NCBI GenBank assembly: GCA_905221605.1
Contig: CAJNDS010002366.1
Coordinates: forward strand, 202,001-266,000
DNA from: Symbiodinium natans
Lineage: Eukaryota > Sar > Dinophyceae > Suessiales > Symbiodiniaceae
DNA length: 64,000 nucleotides
Direction of reading: 5' to 3'
Below, in pieces: positions 59,919-64,000 of the stretch (positions are counted from its first letter, which is position 1; each line of letters opens with the position of its first letter). The notes beneath the pieces are model-generated. The model was not told the DNA's origin and ran no database searches. It worked only from the letters and a program-made list of their open reading frames with translations. Both the position numbers and the translations under genes were made by a program.

Positions 59919-61590
59919 CGACTTTGTAGGAACAGAAGCACAGCGTTTCTGCAGCGTCAACGCCCTTTGCCACAATCTCTAGCTTGAGGCAGCGACCGTT
60001 TGCAAGCATTTGTTTTGCAGGCTGCAGACAAACCGCGAGGTGATATCGTTTGCAGAGACCTTGTCTTGACATTCTTACTATGGCATTTACCCACTTTGAA
60101 ACTGGTGTCTAAGCCCTGTGTCAATATCCAGCTTTGAAAATTCAAGCGGCTTCTGCCTCGCAAAAGACTAGCAGAGTGGCATATGTCGTCATAGACATTG
60201 GACTCGAGCGGGGTCATTTGTGAATCCCGCTCTAGGCATCCATTGAGGTCCTGGCTGTCGACAATCCATGAAGTGCACATGTTTCCAATAATGGCGTCGA
60301 AGTGCTTTCGGTAGGAACATGCTTCCCAGGATCTCATTCTTTTCTTTTCAGCTTGGGTATGTCAGGTGCCCGGAAGCAACAGCCTCCGGGGGAAGTTCGA
60401 AAAGCACTTCCTGTGCCCTGACATCTTAAGTTCAACACCAGAAACGAAGATTTGCGACGTCGTCCTGCAGAATGAGTGCAGGCCACAGACGCCCAATGCC
60501 GCAAGCCGCCCGGAACCCTATGTAACATCCAACCTAAAAGCCTATAACCGGTCGAGCTGCTTCCCTGGTCGTGTCCTCTGAGAGTCTAAGATGAGGGCGT
60601 GGCCGGTGCACTGGTCCACAATTGCCGAAAAAGGCACGGAATCAATCCAGGCCTCCTGCGAACATTAAGGGTATGTTTTAAAGGGTTGTTGCACTTGAGC
60701 ATGTGTCAGTCGCAGGTGACTCGAGGCTTGCATGTGATCCTCTTCCGATGATCGGGGTGTGAGAGAGCTGCAACCCTGTGGAAGCTGCTCCACAGCTATC
60801 ATGCTGACTGTCGCTCCGAAGCGGCTAGCCGCAATGCTGCATGCAATGTCATGGTGGCCCATATTGCATACACCCTCTATTTGTGTTGCTTGTGGTCTGA
60901 GTCAAAACGCGCGGACCCTTGTGGCAGCAGGATGTTCGAGTTCTTTCAACTGCTTACGGCTTCATTGGCGCAGCAGCAACATCCTCCGGAAAACCGGAAT
61001 CTTTGTCTGGGGCTCGTGCCCCAAATTCTTCGCATGGCAGGGCGTATTCGAAGCCTGGGGATCGACCCCTGGAACGGAGGCACTTGTTGGGGCCTTGACA
61101 CGAACAAGGGGACTTGAGCGAGAATGGAGGATTTTTGGTCAGGGCCCCAAACGGCACAGGAAGGGAGGAAGCTGCTTTTTCCCTGAAAGAGTCTGTGCAG
61201 AGCTTCCGTTCCTTTGGGGCTGTTCTCATGGAATGCGTCGGTGATGCGTCAGATGCCGTGGCTCATGGCAGAAAACAAGTTGCAGCACCTCACAGGGTTA
61301 CTTAGGGGTTAAAACCAAGTGTCGATCTTCCGAAATCGGCTGTTTCGTGGGGTTCTGGTACACCTTAGGTCCTAGATTAGTGGCGCTAGCTGTGCGATGA
61401 AAAGAGTGAGGGGTGGAACAGGGGCGACGAGTACGGGAGAAACCCGACAAGGGTGGCAAGACAAAGCCAATTGGTAGCGCAGCCTTATTAGAGCTTGGCT
61501 ATGCTTAATGACTGGCTTGGGTCGTTCAGGTGAGCCCAGATTCTGCGTGAGCCGGCAAACCCTGAACAAACTGAAGCCCTGAACCATCTC
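59919..61590. other. no supported gene
   Basis: Overlapping frames on both strands, the longest on + at 60759-61244. No strong splice sites or repeats noted. Confidence 0.3.
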
Positions 61591-61689
61591 TACCAGGATG
61601 GACTATTTTTGGCCTTATCTTCCCCATAATCAACCCTATAAAAGGGCCTTTGTTAAGGGGTATATATCATCTCATGGCCCATGCTGGTA
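61591..61689. mobile_element. family-1 element with exact TACCAG ends
   Basis: TACCAGGATGGACTATTTTT at the left, AATCAACCCTATAAAAGGGC inside, GGCCCATGCTGGTA at the right. Confidence 0.75.
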
Positions 61690-61824
61690 CCAGTAGCATC
61701 AGTCTACAGCTTTCAACAGCCAACTGAATCGAGGATGCAGCGGCCCATGGCTGCCAGGGCCTTGGATGCTGTTGTCCTGGGACGCTTTCGGTGTGGCCCG
61801 GAGATTCCCTGGCCTATACGGCGG

Positions 61825-61905
61825 TAGGGTTTAGGGTTTAGGGTTTTGGGGTTTAGGGTTTTAGGGTTTTAGGGTTTAGGGTTTAGGGTTTAGGGTTTAG
61901 GGTGT
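61825..61905 (+). repeat. TTTAGGG array with TTTTAGGG variants
   Basis: Eleven units, several with an extra T. Confidence 0.9.
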
Positions 61906-62535
61906 TCTCGGCTGCCTTTTGAAGGGCAGAGGAGAAGGGGTTTTGGAGTCCCAAGGCCTTGGAAGCCCCTCAAATCGGCCTCGTTACAGCTGGCATGTCG
62001 AAGTTCAGGAACACTAGGTTTAGGGTTTAGGGTTTAGGGTCTAGGAGTCAACATGGTCATGTGATCGAGATGTGCTGACGGCCTTATGTAAGGCCGGGTG
62101 GCATTTGCAAGCCCTAAGTTTTGTGGGAAAGCAAGTGTTCAAAGTGCGAATCTCTGCTAAGCACTGTAAACACTCACCCTGCCACATTTTGGCGATGAAC
62201 CTTCTAGCCATTCTAGCCCAAGCCCCGCAAATCCTGAGCTCTAAAGCCCTGAATCCCTACTCCACATGGGGTACCTTCGAATTCAATGTCGACTTGGCAT
62301 GATTTGGTCTTTGTGCTTTGGCGAGCTGAATGAATATCCGAAAGTTCGGCGTTGCATTAAAACAAAAGCCCAAACACCATACAAAATCCTTTTGTTGGGG
62401 TTGGGACTTTTAAAACGTCTGGGGCGCGGGACTAAAGCCACGCGAAAGTCAAGCTGGATCCAGCACGCAAGATGCTCTCCGGACTTTCCGGGGCATCTTG
62501 GATCATGGATCTATAGGACAAACAAATGTATCTTT

Positions 62536-62835
62536 GGGCACGCGCGTGCATACACAGACGCACACATGCACATGTGCACGCACACAAGCACGCACGCAGC
62601 CCCCCCCCCCCCCCCCAACACCCACACACGTAAACACACGTAAACACACGTAAACACACGTAAACACACGTAAACACACGTAAACACACGTAAACACACG
62701 TAAACACACGTAAACACACGTAAACACACACACACACACACACACAGACAGAGACAGAGGCACGAGCGCACCTGCGGCCACACCGCGCACGCGCGCGCAC
62801 GCGCACGAAGTCACACAGAGACACACAGACTCACA
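62536..62835. repeat. CA-rich satellite block with a 10-bp unit TAAACACACG
   Basis: CA dinucleotides flank ten copies of the 10-bp unit TAAACACACG (62631-62730), preceded by a C run (62600-62617). Frames on the minus strand give Cys-Val-Tyr repeats and are not genes. Confidence 0.93.
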
Positions 62836-62839
62836 CGGA

Positions 62840-64000
62840 GACGCGTGCAGAAACAAATGCACAAATGCACACATGCAAAGCAACCCCTCTCAAGAAGGGT
62901 TTGGAGGGCTTCATCGCGCTTGGGAAGAATCAGAGACGTTCACGTCTTCAAGATACCCGCAGCCCCCAACCCTTCGCCACTGTTATCGTGCATAGGAAGC
63001 ATATTTCAGGCTCGGAGCTACTAAGCCGCTCAGCTAAGCGGGATTAAAGGCCAAGGCGTTCGTGATTGTGCCCGTTCGGGCTTATTATGCTTCGAAGCAC
63101 GCAGACGGAATCACAAGCCTTGTCTAGGCCTTGGCAACTACATCCCAACATCAAGATTCATTCCTCGAGCGTGATCCTGAAGCTTCCTCCAACTTTGTGT
63201 GGGTTTTGAGGGTTTAAGTTCAGGATCTACGTTTAGTTTACCCACCGGGGGGGTTTACGAAAATAAGGGCCCCCGAAGAACATAGAACCCCCAAATAGTA
63301 GGGCTTCCCTCAGAACACCCCCACATGTCTCCAAGATGGGTCAGCCACTTCGGTGAGTTCGTTGCGGGCGCAAGGGCGGATGGCCTGATCTGAGGGGGCC
63401 CAACCAGGGGCTCCAAAAGAGGAGTTCGAACAGTCGCGGGCCTGAAAAAGGGGGAGGGTTACTCATAGTATTCCCTTATAGGGTTCCTCCATGATTATAC
63501 TAGAAGAACCCCCAACCCCTACACTAAATCCTATAAGGCGCAGGATGTTGGATTTGAGGCTTCATGCAGGCATTCATTCTCAAGAGGTCCCGACTCCGTG
63601 CTGCCGTTTTTAAGTAGACAGGCGCCTTTGCACCAGATAGATTTGCCAACGCCTTAGTTGAAATTGCTAGGTGTCCAGCTGCCTCTCGAGAAAAAAGGGG
63701 CGTGCCAGCATTTTTGAGATGAATCCTAGAGCCCTGTTGTGTAGGCTTACATGCTGATCTGCGCACCAGGGGCAGCCCTAATGGGCTGTGAAGCGACAGG
63801 ACTCAGCAGAGGACTCTCAACAGATATTGTGCGTCGCCACTGGTTTAGATGCAGAACCCTCCGCTCGGCCATGAGCCGCTCCCGAAACCTGGACCTTCGC
63901 TTTGCATGTTGAGGGCTCCTTAGGTTAGGGAGTTGAATTCTTAGGGTTTAGGGTTTAGGGTTTAGGGCCTTTCGTAAGGTTTCATTGCTGTAGGTTGAGC
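62840..64000. other. no supported gene
   Basis: Short overlapping frames, a family-4-like stretch (63253-63327), and a terminal TTTAGGG tract at 63944-63967. Nothing coding is convincing. Confidence 0.3.

Noticed and set aside
58720-60072. 450-codon minus-strand open frame
   Set aside because: Shadow of the RCC1-like repeats: a stop-free antisense frame copied with each 123-bp unit. The sense strand shows the conserved repeat protein.
62432-62883. Cys-Val-Tyr repeat frames on the minus strand
   Set aside because: CA and 10-bp satellite in translation.

Overview
The window looks like nuclear DNA of an alveolate protist, most likely a dinoflagellate. Three things point there. It is full of TTTAGGG/CCCTAAA repeats, the telomere unit used by dinoflagellates and plants, spread through the interior rather than at an end. 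Exon-like islands of about 30-280 nt are bounded by polypyrimidine-AG acceptors and by GT or GC donors, and GC-AG introns are common in dinoflagellates. The only long single-exon gene encodes the 41-residue RCC1-like repeat protein (core GDGSVVTWG) that I know from Symbiodiniaceae-type genomes. I see no rRNA, tRNA, CRISPR array, bacterial operon or virus.

Coding content is sparse and broken into short exons, almost all readable on the + strand. The best models, found by matching splice sites and reading phase by eye, are: a coiled-coil gene fragment at 4371-5093; exons at 24681-25721; exons at 27017-28990; a 3' end at 29596-29862; a hydrophobic exon at 34508-34666; a multi-exon gene at 39627-43014, possibly continuing to 45409; a terminal exon at 50716-50775; a compact gene with start and stop at 50986-52497 (about 195 residues, five exons); an exon chain at 54506-56287; and the RCC1-like gene at 58564-59918, which carries a one-base deletion. 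None except the last belongs to a family I recognise. Exon borders are hypotheses, and in several exons two frames stay open.

Layout. 0-10 kb: scattered exon candidates, inverted-repeat elements, a CAG tract. 10-20 kb: alternating repeat arrays with short exons between them. 20-30 kb: several better exon sets. 30-38 kb: many small inverted-repeat elements, some tandemly expanded. 38-46 kb: the longest exon chain and a 967-bp TA-flanked element inserted in a telomere-type array. 46-50.5 kb: mostly repeats and a long palindromic element. 50.5-56.3 kb: two genes and nested elements. 56.3-64 kb: the RCC1-like gene, then sparse repeats.

The most interesting signal is how repeats and exons fit together. 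C-rich CCCTAAA arrays tend to lie just upstream of an exon and G-rich TTTAGGG arrays just downstream, often starting exactly at the GT of a GTTTAGGG donor. Each intron would then carry complementary ends, (UUUAGGG)n at its 5' side and (CCCUAAA)n at its 3' side, able to pair and bring the splice sites together. Several families of small terminal-inverted-repeat elements occupy the same intronic space, and at least one copy (54574-54706) has ends that coincide with GC and AG splice sites, like introner elements. Three copies of that family carry telomere-type repeats at the same internal site.
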